DNA of 30,131 bases from a virus: positions 1-30,131 of the IMG/VR virus record IMGVR_UViG_3300036767_000990; one strand, given 5' to 3'. The position numbers were made by a program, and so were the translations under genes. Each line of letters starts with the position of its first letter. Positions within the stretch are counted from its first letter, which is position 1. This document shows, one piece after another, positions 8,298 to 15,836 of the stretch. Below the pieces are notes generated by a model. The model ran no database searches. It had not been told where the DNA came from and saw nothing but the letters and a program-made list of their open reading frames with translations.

Positions 8298-8683
8298 TGG
8301 TTCTCGTAGACACCTCTGCCTGGATTGAATGGCTGATCGGATCCCCCACGGGCGATGCTCTAGAGGCAGATTTACCTGATCAATCGGACTGGCTCGTGCC
8401 TTCAATGGTCCAACTGGAGTTGAGCAAATGGCTCGTGCGTGAATTGGGGGAAGATAAAGCCGACCAGGTCATCGCGTTTACGCAAGTTTGCCAAACGGTC
8501 CCGCTCGATACCGAGATCGCCCTCGAAGCCGCAGAAGCTTGCCGAACCCACAAACTGGCCACTGCAGATGCCGTGATTTTTGCGACCGCCCGAGCGCATA
8601 ATGCCCGACTTCTCACCTGTGACGCGCATTTTGAAGGGCTGCCAGGCGTGAGGTATGTCGCAAAAGCTGCAAAAAAATCCTAA
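8297..8683 (+). CDS. vapC: VapC toxin, PIN-domain ribonuclease
   Basis: This 128-residue PIN-domain protein has the expected acidic metal-binding residues: D5 in MVLVDTSAW, E41 in QLELSK, D91 in LATADAVIFAT and D109 in LLTCDAHFE. VapC enzymes cleave tRNA or rRNA with magnesium or manganese and are blocked by VapB. All four acidic positions are present, so it is predicted to be active. The ATG at 8297 overlaps the VapB stop by one base. Its stop is only one base from the stop of the frameshifted tail chaperone gene on the other strand, so the module fits exactly between the chaperone and tape measure genes. Confidence 0.92.
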   Translation: MVLVDTSAWIEWLIGSPTGDALEADLPDQSDWLVPSMVQLELSKWLVRELGEDKADQVIAFTQVCQTVPLDTEIALEAAEACRTHKLATADAVIFATARAHNARLLTCDAHFEGLPGVRYVAKAAKKS

Positions 8684-8684
8684 A

Positions 8685-9391
8685 CTAAGGCGACCGATCA
8701 CAGCCCTCGCGGCCGCCTGAGGACTGCCCCTCATTCGCCTTGCGCACCATCGCGCCTTCCATCGCCGGCAGCAGCTCCGCGATGGCCAATGCGGGCACAC
8801 CAAGTGCTGTCCCCAGCGCCAGAGCAGCAGACATATCCCAGCCAAGAACTGTGCTGGCGTCCAAACCTGCGCTCACACGCATCTGACCCCCAAGCCGCTG
8901 AACCAGATCCCAAACCTGCCAGCCTTCAAAACTCAGTGGCTGGTTGAGCCTGCGCGGACAAGCGGGGCAGTCGGTTCCACATGCGCTGCAATACGCACCG
9001 CCCCCGCCGAACTCCCATTCGGCAAGAGCGATCAGGCGTTTTTTTCCGCATCCACCAACATCGCACCTGCCACGATCTTTTCCTGGAAGGCTTCAAACAT
9101 CGGCCAGAGATCGAGAAGCGCGTTGATCCAGGGCTCCGAGACAGCGACAACTTCCCCGGCCTCGTCACCGACGCCTTCCCAATCTTCGATCACCAGACCG
9201 GCAATGACCTTGGCCACTTCCAGCGCCACGGCATCCTCATCGTTCTGTGTTTCGCGGCCCGCAAGCGCAGTCACACGCGGGTCGTTGCGCGCGGCCAACA
9301 TCATCGCCGAGGTCAACGGGCGCGCCTTGATGCGGACACCGCCGGCAAGATCCACCCAGCGCGGGTCAGAGGAAAGATCAAGTTTCAGCAT
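8685..9391 (-). CDS. Tail assembly chaperone GT fusion made by -1 ribosomal frameshift
   Basis: The frame after the G gene continues open in the -1 frame from the slippery site to a TAG at 8687-8685. The predicted fusion has 235 residues: 118 from G and 117 from the extension. The extension begins RLIALAEWEF and contains a Cys cluster (C135, C138, C142, C145). It continues through FEGWQVWDLVQRLGGQ and GVPALAIAELLPAMEGAM, resembling the DUF7697-type protein usually annotated alone after the tail chaperone. An isolated ATG at 8882 would drop half of the conserved part, and no ATG lies between the slippery site and it, which supports frameshifting. In lambda, gpGT bridges the tape measure and tail tube proteins during tail assembly. 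Confidence 0.8.
9000..9044 (-). other. Programmed -1 frameshift signal (slippery heptamer plus stem-loop)
   Basis: On the minus strand the heptamer A AAA AAC occupies 9044-9038 in the correct phase (codons GAA AAA AAC). The G stop codon follows two codons later, at 9034-9032. Eight bases after the heptamer, a 12-pair stem can form: 9029-9018 with 9011-9000, including three G-U pairs, around a 6-base loop UGGGAG. A G-rich stretch about ten bases upstream could act as an internal Shine-Dalgarno stimulator. All parts of a classical signal are present with normal spacing. Confidence 0.8.
9032..9391 (-). CDS. Tail assembly chaperone (lambda gpG-like)
   Basis: This 119-residue protein is the unshifted product. 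It starts MLKLDLSSDPRWVDLAGGVRI, a beta-rich N-terminus typical of tail chaperones, and continues with helices up to VAGAMLVDAEKNA. In lambda the G product is made in large excess over GT, and both coat the tape measure protein before tube polymerisation. The start overlaps the tail tube stop by one base. The stop falls inside the frameshift signal, so the ratio of short to long product is set there. Confidence 0.85.
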   Translation of the reverse strand: MLKLDLSSDPRWVDLAGGVRIKARPLTSAMMLAARNDPRVTALAGRETQNDEDAVALEVAKVIAGLVIEDWEGVGDEAGEVVAVSEPWINALLDLWPMFEAFQEKIVAGAMLVDAEKNA

Positions 9392-10329
9392 CAGTAGCTC
9401 TCCCGCGCATTAACAAGCGTGACGCTCACCATCGGATCACCGCTTTCTTGCTGGGCGGCCTGCCAGTCAAAGCTCATCTGGACACCCTGGGGCCCTTGGA
9501 TCTCCCGACGGGGGCGGGGCAGAAAGACCCGAGGCACCGAGACGGTCAGGCTTTCGCCTGAGGGCAGGGCATAGCCGAACTCCAGCGCGCAAGACGTGCC
9601 GCTGATGGCTTGGGTCAGCAGCGTGGTGTCGGCAAAGCGCACATCGATCTTGCCGGTGAGGGCTGCAATCGACGGATCCGCCCCTTCGATTTTGCCATCC
9701 GCCCGAATGGTTTCCACCCGATCTAGATTGTTGGCGTAGTTGAGCTCAGCCGAGACGATATTGCCGATATCTGTGCCATTGCGGGTGACAGACCCGTTGA
9801 AGTGGCCAAAGCGGATCAGATCCACTGGCGTAAGCGTGCCGGCTCCTGACGTGGTTGCCAAGGTCTCGCCTTGAGCAACGATGTCCATCGAGGCCGTCAA
9901 CAGGCCGGATCGCGCCATGGACCAGCCGATCTTGTCGAGCATGCAGCCGCCATAAAGGGCATAACTTGGGACTTCCGGCAGACCGGTTTCGATCGAGAAG
10001 GACGGTAGCGACCAGTTCCCGCTGCTGAATACATGGGTGTAGGGTCCGGTGCCAGTGGTGACGGGATCGCCGAAAGCAGCCTTTAGCCAAAGACCGAAGG
10101 CCTCTGCATCAATGGGAACCACCACAGTGCCGTCTGCCGTCACCGCATCCTTGATCGGGGCCAGGGGATCACGACCGTAGCCCAAAAGCTCATTGCTTAA
10201 AAGCGGCTGCTCGGCGCCGAGCGAAGCTGTGGCAAAGGGCATCTTGGTATAGCCCGAAGTGGGCGAAGTGCCATAGGTGGTTTCAAAGGCAAGCGCCATC
10301 TGCGCCCGCGCCCCTTGGGCTCGTGCCAT
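9391..10329 (-). CDS. Major tail tube protein (lambda gpV-like)
   Basis: This 312-residue, beta-rich protein fits the phage tail tube family. The N-terminus (ARAQGARAQMALAFETTYGT) and KMPFATASLGAEQPLL are typical of tube proteins in this phage group. Repeated strands such as TVVVPIDAEAFGLWLKAAFG and VSAELNYANNLDRVETI follow. The C-terminal part ends with FDWQAAQQESGDPMVSVTLVN. It polymerises as rings to form the tail tube. It lies between the terminator gene and the chaperone pair, as V does in lambda; gpV is 246 residues, so this version is longer. Confidence 0.9.
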   Translation of the reverse strand: MARAQGARAQMALAFETTYGTSPTSGYTKMPFATASLGAEQPLLSNELLGYGRDPLAPIKDAVTADGTVVVPIDAEAFGLWLKAAFGDPVTTGTGPYTHVFSSGNWSLPSFSIETGLPEVPSYALYGGCMLDKIGWSMARSGLLTASMDIVAQGETLATTSGAGTLTPVDLIRFGHFNGSVTRNGTDIGNIVSAELNYANNLDRVETIRADGKIEGADPSIAALTGKIDVRFADTTLLTQAISGTSCALEFGYALPSGESLTVSVPRVFLPRPRREIQGPQGVQMSFDWQAAQQESGDPMVSVTLVNARESY

Positions 10330-10354
10330 GTTCTGTTCCTTTGTTCTCAGAGTG

Positions 10355-10774
10355 TCAGATCAGCGGATCGGATGTGGTGTAATGCAGGACAACGGCAACC
10401 ACGGCCGCCTTGAGGCTTGCCCCACCCTCGACCGGCAGATCCAGTGGTTCGGGCGCCTGCGCTTCAACCCAGTCGCAAAGACCGCCCAGGGTGCGATCGG
10501 AGGCCAGCGTTGTGCCCAAAGACGAGATAAGCGCGTCGTACTTTCCATCCCGCCCGGCGCCTTGCACCACAGCCTCGATCTCGACGCGATGCTGGTAGTG
10601 GTAGCGCAGTGGCGAAAGCGTTACCTCCGGCACGCCCGGGTCCCCGTCGCGCAGGATCAATAGGCCAGCTGGCGGCACACGTTCGGGCAGCACCTCGCCG
10701 CGCAGCACGGTGGCGGGCAGGGTCGACAGTGCCGTGTGCAGCGTGGAGAGCAGGGTTTCTCGGAGTGAGGGCAT
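10355..10774 (-). CDS. Tail terminator protein (lambda gpU-like)
   Basis: This 139-residue protein has the minor tail protein U pattern: an N-terminal helix (SLRETLLSTLHTALSTL), then beta strands including RYHYQHRVEIEAVVQG, a helix KYDALISSLGTTLASD and a final strand AAVVAVVLHYTT. gpU caps the finished tail tube and helps join it to the head (131 residues in lambda). It is the first gene of the tail block after the large toxin-antitoxin insertion. A hybrid promoter could exist in the 146-base gap upstream, but I see none on this strand. Confidence 0.83.
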   Translation of the reverse strand: MPSLRETLLSTLHTALSTLPATVLRGEVLPERVPPAGLLILRDGDPGVPEVTLSPLRYHYQHRVEIEAVVQGAGRDGKYDALISSLGTTLASDRTLGGLCDWVEAQAPEPLDLPVEGGASLKAAVVAVVLHYTTSDPLI

Positions 10775-10861
10775 GGGTGCGTTTGTTTGCTTTCGGTGTA
10801 TACGCCCGATGACGGGTTTGAAGCACTGTTGTCAGGTGGTTTCAGCTTCACTCTAGATTTC

Positions 10862-10919
10862 TTGATAAAATGTATAACCTGTGATACATAATAACCGTTT
10901 ACGTATTACAGGTTATACA
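10862..10919 (+). promoter_or_regulatory. hipBA promoter overlapped by a long inverted-repeat operator
   Basis: TTGATA (10862-10867) and TACATA (10885-10890), 17 bases apart, form a good sigma70 promoter. The inverted repeat 10871-10889 / 10901-10919 has 19-base arms with 17 matches around an 11-base centre; the outer 12 bases (TGTATAACCTGT) match perfectly. The repeat covers the -10 box and ends one base before the antitoxin ATG. It is almost certainly the binding site of the HipB-like antitoxin. Confidence 0.75.
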
Positions 10920-10920
10920 A

Positions 10921-11223
10921 ATGCCAGCTCCAACGCTTTCACTCACGCCCGCCGTTAAGCGCGAGATGCGAACACTTGGTACGCGTCTGAAGGAGGCGCG
11001 CTTGCGTCGGCGTTTGCCTATGGAACTTGTCGCGGAACGGGCTGGAACCACCCGCGCTACGCTCTATAGAATGGAGCGCGGTGATCCCAATGTGCGTATC
11101 GGAGCCTATATGCTCGTTCTACAAGCTCTGGGTCTGCTCAAGGGATTTGGAGGTTTCGAAGATCCGTTGGGAGACGCCTTGAGCTCCGAACAATTGCCAA
11201 AGCGGGTGCGTGATCGTGAGTGA
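10921..11223 (+). CDS. hipB: HipB-like antitoxin, Xre-type helix-turn-helix
   Basis: This 100-residue protein has a helix-turn-helix at about residues 35-52 (MELVAERAGTTRATLYRMERG), followed by a dimer-type helix (RIGAYMLVLQALGLLKGF). This is the Xre/HipB pattern. It should bind the operator that ends one base before its start and block the HipA kinase. The ATG has no strong ribosome site, only a weak AGG within the operator arm. The leader would be about 24 bases. The gene overlaps hipA, so the pair is co-translated. Base composition of this pair is a little less GC-rich than the phage genes around it. Confidence 0.88.
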   Translation: MPAPTLSLTPAVKREMRTLGTRLKEARLRRRLPMELVAERAGTTRATLYRMERGDPNVRIGAYMLVLQALGLLKGFGGFEDPLGDALSSEQLPKRVRDRE

Positions 11224-12457
11224 CATTGAAGTATTTCTGGACGCCTTCGGGGAACTCCGGCGGGTTGGCTTGCTCAGACGTTATGCCGGGGCCGGGCGGG
11301 AGCGTGTGACCTATGAACATGATCTTGACTGGTTGGCGAATCCTGATTCATTTCAATTTGATCCGACATTGCCGTTGGGACCGGGCGTGATGTCTCCACC
11401 AAACAACAGGGAGATGTTCGGAACCCTAGGGGACAGTGCCCCTGATACCTGGGGGCGCGAGCTGATGCGCCGGCGGGAGCGCCGTGCGGCCGATTCCGAG
11501 GGCCGCGCCGTGCGAACTTTTCACGAATCCGACTATCTCCTGGGCGTCTCTGATGAAACACGCCTTGGTGCACTGCGTTTTCGGTATGAAGGCGGGGAAG
11601 AGTTCCAAGCGCCTCAGCGACGTGGCGTTCCGACAACTGTTGCTCTCGGTGATCTGCTTCAGGCGTCCCAACGGATATTGCGGGGGGACGAAACGGACGA
11701 GGATCTCCTTTTGATCTTTGCACCAGGCTCGTCACTCGGTGGTGCAAGACCCAAAATATCGGTCTTTGATCAGCATGGTCATTTGTCGATCGCCAAGTTT
11801 CCCAAGGAAACAGATCGCTATTCAATTTCCCGATGGGAAGCCATTGCTCTTGATATGGCTCAGGCATGCGGGATTACCACTGTCACTTATGATCTTGAGG
11901 CTAGCGATCATGGACCTGTTTTTCTGACGCGCCGGTTTGATCGGGAGCATGGCGTGCGCATTCCTTTTATCAGTGCCATGGCGATCACCGAGCATGAAGA
12001 TGGAGATGATGATGGCAGCTATCTCGAAATCGTCGATGCGATAACAAGCCAGGGAGCGCATCCCGAAAGTGATCGTGCAGAGCTCTTCCGCCGGATGGCG
12101 TTTAGCATTCTGATCAGCAATACAGACGATCATCTGCGCAACCACGGATTTCTTTGGACGGGGCGTCATGGTTGGAAGCTGAGCCCGTGTTATGATTTGA
12201 ACCCGGTTCCAGATGCACCAAGAATCCTCAAGACCCGGATCAACTTCGAGGATGCGACAGCCTCATTGAGATTATTGCAGGATGTTGCCGAGTTTTTCCT
12301 ACGACCGGATGATGGCAACAGGATCATTCGGGAATGCTCCGAAATCGTGCGCAACTGGAAAGAGTTTGCCACTCGCAGGCAAGCTCCAAGTGCGGAGATC
12401 AGGCGTATGGAAACCGCTTTCGAGCACGAAGACCTCGAATACGGTTTGACGCTTTAA
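11210..12457 (+). CDS. hipA: HipA-type serine/threonine kinase toxin
   Basis: This 415-residue protein is a full-length HipA. It has the N-terminal couple domain, then a phosphate-binding loop GSSLGGARPK (about 173-182) and the ATP-lysine region SIAKFP (K196). The catalytic segment NTDDHLRNHGF (about 304-314) and the metal-binding SPCYDLNP (about 325-332) follow. HipA kinases phosphorylate targets such as aminoacyl-tRNA synthetases and cause dormancy. All key residues are present, so it is predicted to be active. The GTG at 11210 is used here; a GTG at 11216, giving an 8-base overlap with hipB, is equally plausible. Confidence 0.92.
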   Translation: MIVSDIEVFLDAFGELRRVGLLRRYAGAGRERVTYEHDLDWLANPDSFQFDPTLPLGPGVMSPPNNREMFGTLGDSAPDTWGRELMRRRERRAADSEGRAVRTFHESDYLLGVSDETRLGALRFRYEGGEEFQAPQRRGVPTTVALGDLLQASQRILRGDETDEDLLLIFAPGSSLGGARPKISVFDQHGHLSIAKFPKETDRYSISRWEAIALDMAQACGITTVTYDLEASDHGPVFLTRRFDREHGVRIPFISAMAITEHEDGDDDGSYLEIVDAITSQGAHPESDRAELFRRMAFSILISNTDDHLRNHGFLWTGRHGWKLSPCYDLNPVPDAPRILKTRINFEDATASLRLLQDVAEFFLRPDDGNRIIRECSEIVRNWKEFATRRQAPSAEIRRMETAFEHEDLEYGLTL

Positions 12458-12488
12458 GCATGTAAGAACATCCGTCTGATTTTCTCCG

Positions 12489-12752
12489 TCAGGTCCGCGC
12501 TTGGAAAAACGCACTTGTGAATGCGGAGCGAATAGCTTCCTGACCACTCCCATCAGCCAGCTCACCGCTTCGAGCTTGCTTCAGACCCGTTTGCAGCCGT
12601 GTTTTCAAATCACTCAACTTTGCCTCTTCGCATTCCAGCAAATGCAGCGCTTTTAGAATTGCTTCTGAGGCATCCTTGTAGCGGCCTGTGGCGACAAGCC
12701 GGTCCACGAGCTCAGTCTGGCTGTCGGTGAGAACGATTGTGCTGTTGGCCAT
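12489..12752 (-). CDS. Orphan ParD-type antitoxin
   Basis: This 87-residue protein has a ribbon-helix-helix N-terminus: NSTIVLTDSQTELVDRLVATGRYKDASEAILKALHLL. The tail (ELADGSGQEAIRSAFTSAF) resembles the toxin-binding part of ParD. A ribosome site GGAGA lies 8 bases before the ATG. ParD is normally followed by parE, but the next base-pairs on this strand run straight into the end of hipA, 31 bases away, and no ParE-like frame is visible on either side. It is the only toxin-antitoxin gene in the window on the phage strand. A small inverted repeat TGCC-ATT-GGCA at 12770-12780 may be its operator. It could be a leftover or an anti-toxin acting against a ParE elsewhere. Confidence 0.82.
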   Translation of the reverse strand: MANSTIVLTDSQTELVDRLVATGRYKDASEAILKALHLLECEEAKLSDLKTRLQTGLKQARSGELADGSGQEAIRSAFTSAFFQART

Positions 12753-12945
12753 GGCAGGTCTCCAAATTGTGCCATTGGCATTGTAGGTCTGTATTCGACT
12801 TCTGTCGCCTTATTTTACCCCGCCACCTTCACCCATTCCCGTTTGAGTATGAAGGTTCTATCGGGCGCGCGTGGGCGCATGCGTGTATGAAGGCGGATAC
12901 AGGCGCGTAGGGGGAAGGTGTTTCGAACGACGGTTATAGAAAAAC

Positions 12946-12974
12946 TTTACCTGTACGGCGTTATGCCGTACATA
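12946..12974 (+). promoter_or_regulatory. Promoter and operator of the DUF1778-GNAT module
   Basis: TTTACC (12946-12951) and TACATA (12969-12974) are spaced by 17 bases. The spacer and edge of the -10 hold a perfect inverted repeat: TGTACGGC (12952-12959), five bases, GCCGTACA (12965-12972). A second symmetric site, TACGT-A-ACGTA, follows just downstream (12987-12997). Ribbon-helix-helix antitoxins of the TacA type repress from such palindromes, so these are likely autoregulatory sites. The stretch 12781-12940 before it holds no gene that I can support. Confidence 0.7.
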
Positions 12975-13010
12975 TATGAAGCCCATACGTAACGTAGAGG
13001 AGAAACCGGT

Positions 13011-13319
13011 ATGTTTGCTCTCGAACAAACCACACCGACGCCCGGCAAGATGGAAGCACGCAAGGAATTGCGCATGCACCGCGCGGACGAGGAGCGTATC
13101 AAGGCTGCAGCAGCAGCTACAGGATTACAGGAAGCCGACTTCATTCGTCAGGCGGCTCTTTTGCGTGCACAAGAAGTGGAGCAACGTATGGCTCTTTCCA
13201 TTCTGCCCGTTGAAGCTTTCGAAGCATTTCGTGCGGCCGTTGACGTACCGGGTAAAGCTGTACCCGGATTGGTGAAGGCTGCGGCGGCATCGAAAGGTCT
13301 TTTGAAGGATGCCGGTTGA
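13011..13319 (+). CDS. DUF1778 (TacA-like) antitoxin, ribbon-helix-helix
   Basis: This 102-residue protein has the DUF1778 pattern RKELRMHRADEERIKAAAAATGLQEADFIRQAALLRAQEV at about residues 17-56, forming the ribbon-helix-helix DNA-binding domain. The C-terminal half (LPVEAFEAFRAAVDVPGKAVPGLVKAAAAS) is the toxin-neutralising segment typical of TacA antitoxins. A ribosome site GAGGAG precedes the ATG at 13011. The gene overlaps the GNAT toxin by 11 bases, so the two should be translationally coupled. Confidence 0.9.
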   Translation: MFALEQTTPTPGKMEARKELRMHRADEERIKAAAAATGLQEADFIRQAALLRAQEVEQRMALSILPVEAFEAFRAAVDVPGKAVPGLVKAAAASKGLLKDAG

Positions 13320-13860
13320 CGACGCTGCGAAACAAACCGCACTTACGATCGCACCATTTGACAAGGCGCTACATGACCGTAGCGCCTTTTCTTGCGGTTT
13401 CGGACCAATCGACAATTTTTTGAAGTCCTCGCTGTCCGAACAGATCAATAACGGATTTGTGCAGGCGTGGATTGCTACGGAGGAAGGTCAGTCTGACGTC
13501 CTTGGCTTTTACACACTCGGTGCCATGGCGGTTCGTGCCGGGCTGGGGCCGAAAAAGTGGGACCAAGGCCGAGTCGGTATTCCCGATATCCCGGTCATCT
13601 ACATCCGTGCGGTTGCCGTGCATGAAGACATGCAAGGAAAGGGCTACGGCACCGCTCTCGCTGTGGATGCGATGAAGCGCTGTATCGGAATAGCCGACCA
13701 GATGGGCGCTGCAGCCATCGTTCTAGATGTTCTGAAAGACGAGCATTTCGAGCGTCGGTGGAAATTCTACGAGGAGCTTGGATTTCAACTTCTGAACGAT
13801 GAAGGTAATCCAAATCGGGTTTACATTCCGATGGCCGATGCCCGGGCGAGTTTGAGCTAA
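13309..13860 (+). CDS. GNAT toxin (TacT-like tRNA acetyltransferase)
   Basis: This 183-residue GNAT-fold protein has the acetyl-CoA binding motif A at AVAVHEDMQGKGYGTALAVD (QGKGYG at 109-114) and the C-terminal FYEELGF (153-159). The tyrosine there acts as the general acid in GNATs. The early segment AFSCGFGPIDNFLKS is the TacT signature, in which the protein recognises its substrate tRNA. TacT-type toxins acetylate the amino acid on charged elongator tRNAs and stop translation. The antitoxin lies directly upstream. The stop is 6 bases from the stop of the facing phage gene. Confidence 0.92.
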   Translation: MPVDDAAKQTALTIAPFDKALHDRSAFSCGFGPIDNFLKSSLSEQINNGFVQAWIATEEGQSDVLGFYTLGAMAVRAGLGPKKWDQGRVGIPDIPVIYIRAVAVHEDMQGKGYGTALAVDAMKRCIGIADQMGAAAIVLDVLKDEHFERRWKFYEELGFQLLNDEGNPNRVYIPMADARASLS

Positions 13861-13866
13861 AGGCTT

Positions 13867-14496
13867 TCACCCCCGCACCTCCAACCATTCCCGCACAATC
13901 ATCCCGGGCACCTGAGCCTGCACCCGTGCTGCATCGCGCGCCAGATCAAGCCGTTTGCGCAGGTTCACTTGCGGCACCAGTAGGAATATCGGCACGGTGG
14001 TAAGTCCGCGGCCGGTTTTCGAGCGCGAGGCCAAACCGATGCCGCGGCTGTTGAGCCGCCCTTCAGCGACCAGCAGGCTTGGCCCGCGTTTGCGGTAGAT
14101 GAACCGTAACCGCAGGCCTCGCCGCTTCTCCCATTCTCCGGGTGTCAGTCGTTTTCCGCCGCGGCCTTTGCCGGCCGCATCGGTCGGAATGGCCAGCCAG
14201 AAGCTGGATTTCGAGCGAATAAGCGGCCCGTTATCATGGGCACCGATGATCTGCGGGGCTTTCGTCCAGACGAGTGCTGCGGCTTCCAGACTGTCTCCGC
14301 GCTTGGGATAGGACTGAGCGCGAATAGTTCGTGCAAGCCGTGTCCCCAGTCCCGCTCGCGTGATCTGGTCCCGCCAGTCGGATTTGAGCTCCTGACCGGC
14401 CGCTTGCATGGCACGAGAAACAGCACGCTCGCCAGCCTTGATCTCTTTGGTCATGGCAGCGACCAGATCCGGCGTAATCTCAACCCCAAGCTTCAT
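13867..14496 (-). CDS. Tail completion protein, DUF6441-type (lambda gpZ-like position)
   Basis: This 209-residue basic protein has an N-terminal helix region (AAMTKEIKAGERAVSRAMQAAGQELKSDWRDQI) and a beta-rich, arginine-rich core (RLRFIYRKRGPSLLVAEG). It resembles the DUF6441 family of phages from Rhodobacterales, which occupies the gpZ or HK97 gp10 position. Such proteins sit at the head-tail joint. The start overlaps the previous stop by 4 bases. In the transcription direction the next phage gene (tail terminator) is displaced by the 3.1 kb toxin-antitoxin insertion. Confidence 0.8.
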   Translation of the reverse strand: MKLGVEITPDLVAAMTKEIKAGERAVSRAMQAAGQELKSDWRDQITRAGLGTRLARTIRAQSYPKRGDSLEAAALVWTKAPQIIGAHDNGPLIRSKSSFWLAIPTDAAGKGRGGKRLTPGEWEKRRGLRLRFIYRKRGPSLLVAEGRLNSRGIGLASRSKTGRGLTTVPIFLLVPQVNLRKRLDLARDAARVQAQVPGMIVREWLEVRG

Positions 14497-14804
14497 GCCG
14501 GCACAGCCTCGATGGTCCAGATGAGCCTGTCGCGATCGCGAACCGGTTCACCCTGAATGAGATAGGTCTCTTCGCCATAAAGGATCTGCTCGTCCGGCCG
14601 GGGGCTTGGAAGCTCGCTCACCCGCACATCGAACCGGAAGCTCTCCGACCAGAGCTGCGCCCCTCCAAAGCCGCGAGTGGCATCTTCCGTGCGTGGAATG
14701 ATGCGAATGCCAGTGAACATTCCCTCGCTGTCGCGATGCCAGGCATCGCGCGCGAGGTTCGGATCGGCGAAGAGCAAATCCACGGCGGTGGCAAAGGCGT
14801 CCAT
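14493..14804 (-). CDS. Head-tail joining protein (lambda gpFII-like)
   Basis: This 103-residue beta-rich protein follows the major capsid gene after a 9-base gap. The pattern DLLFADPNLARDAWHRD, then FDVRVSELPSPRPDEQILYGEETYLIQGEPVRD, matches the small head-tail attachment proteins related to gpFII (117 residues in lambda). It is expected to complete the connector under the portal so that tails can join. Function is inferred from size, pattern and position. Confidence 0.75.
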   Translation of the reverse strand: MDAFATAVDLLFADPNLARDAWHRDSEGMFTGIRIIPRTEDATRGFGGAQLWSESFRFDVRVSELPSPRPDEQILYGEETYLIQGEPVRDRDRLIWTIEAVPA

Positions 14805-14813
14805 TCCCTTACC

Positions 14814-15836
14814 TTAGTTCGAGCTGTGCAGGCGGATGGCCAGACGCGGGCGCTTGTTCACCGGCAGGATCGAGGTCTCGGTCATGAGATCAATCCAGCG
14901 CCCCTTGGTGTCCATCTGCTGGCGCGCATAAAGCGGCAGACCGATCGTATTGGCGGTCTCCAGCAGGTTTGCCGGACCGCCGTAGGTGGTGAAGGTATCA
15001 TAAGTGCCAAGCGGGAAGGCAATGCCTTCGCCGGCCGGAATGAGACGTTCACTGGTGCCGTTCGAAAGCGTAACCGAGCCGTTATATTCCTCGAAAAGGA
15101 TGCCCGCGAAGGGAAAGGACCGGCGCATGTCCTCGCGCAGAGGCTGACCGCCGGTGGCCGAGAAGAACTTGTAGGCCTCTTCGGTTTTCGAATGGCTGAT
15201 GAGCTTGTCGAAGAACTCGGAACTTACAAGCGCATGTGCCGAGGTCATGGTCTCGCCCAGCAGGTTGTCCTCGATCGACCGCAACACGGTGCGCACCTTG
15301 GTTTGCACGGAGGTGCCGGCCGTGCCCAGAACAAAGTCGACGGAGATCTTTTCGAGGCCAAACTCGGTGAAGTAGTCATATAGCGTGGTGCCCGCCCCGT
15401 CCTTCACGATGCCGCGCAGGGCGTTCATTTCCATATATTCCCTGGTCTGGGCATGTTTGCGCCGCATGAGACCGAGCTTGCGGGTCATTATCGTGACCAG
15501 CGGATCGGCGGCATCCGAGGCCCCTAATGCCGGAGTGCCCTGAATGTCTGCCGGCAGGATCACATCGTCATGCGGAATCCACGGCAGGGCAAAGCTGCGC
15601 ATGGAGCGTTCTTCACGCGAGCCCACGGTGGCGGGCGCCCCGAGGGGGACGGAGGGGAGAAGGCTCAGGACCCCTTTGCGTTGTTCGATGACGACCGAGC
15701 GTTGGGTGACGCCTTCAAAGCGGAAAAGCCCGATTTGCGCGAGGCGCGTATAGATGTTGGGCAGGATATTGATGGCTTGCGTCATCTCGGCTAGCGAATA
15801 GCCGCCCGCATCAAAGGGATTGCGGATGAGGGTCAT
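14814..15836 (-). CDS. Major capsid protein (lambda gpE family)
   Basis: This 340-residue protein is almost the length of lambda gpE (341). It has the family features: N-terminal PFDAGGYSLAEMTQAINILPN, the E-loop-like REERSMRSFALPWIPHDDVILPADIQG, helices with HAQTREYMEMNALRG, and a C-terminal LYARQQMDTKGRWIDLMTETSILPVNKRPRLAIRL. It forms the icosahedral shell, with the D-like protein at the surface. GGAG lies at a normal distance before the ATG. It is expected to be the most strongly translated gene of the head block. Confidence 0.95.
   Translation of the reverse strand: MTLIRNPFDAGGYSLAEMTQAINILPNIYTRLAQIGLFRFEGVTQRSVVIEQRKGVLSLLPSVPLGAPATVGSREERSMRSFALPWIPHDDVILPADIQGTPALGASDAADPLVTIMTRKLGLMRRKHAQTREYMEMNALRGIVKDGAGTTLYDYFTEFGLEKISVDFVLGTAGTSVQTKVRTVLRSIEDNLLGETMTSAHALVSSEFFDKLISHSKTEEAYKFFSATGGQPLREDMRRSFPFAGILFEEYNGSVTLSNGTSERLIPAGEGIAFPLGTYDTFTTYGGPANLLETANTIGLPLYARQQMDTKGRWIDLMTETSILPVNKRPRLAIRLHSSN

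Noticed and set aside
8685-8882. Independent 65-residue gene starting at 8882
   Set aside because: The -1 frame is open from the slippery site and conserved-looking sequence begins before this ATG, so it is better explained as the end of the frameshift product.
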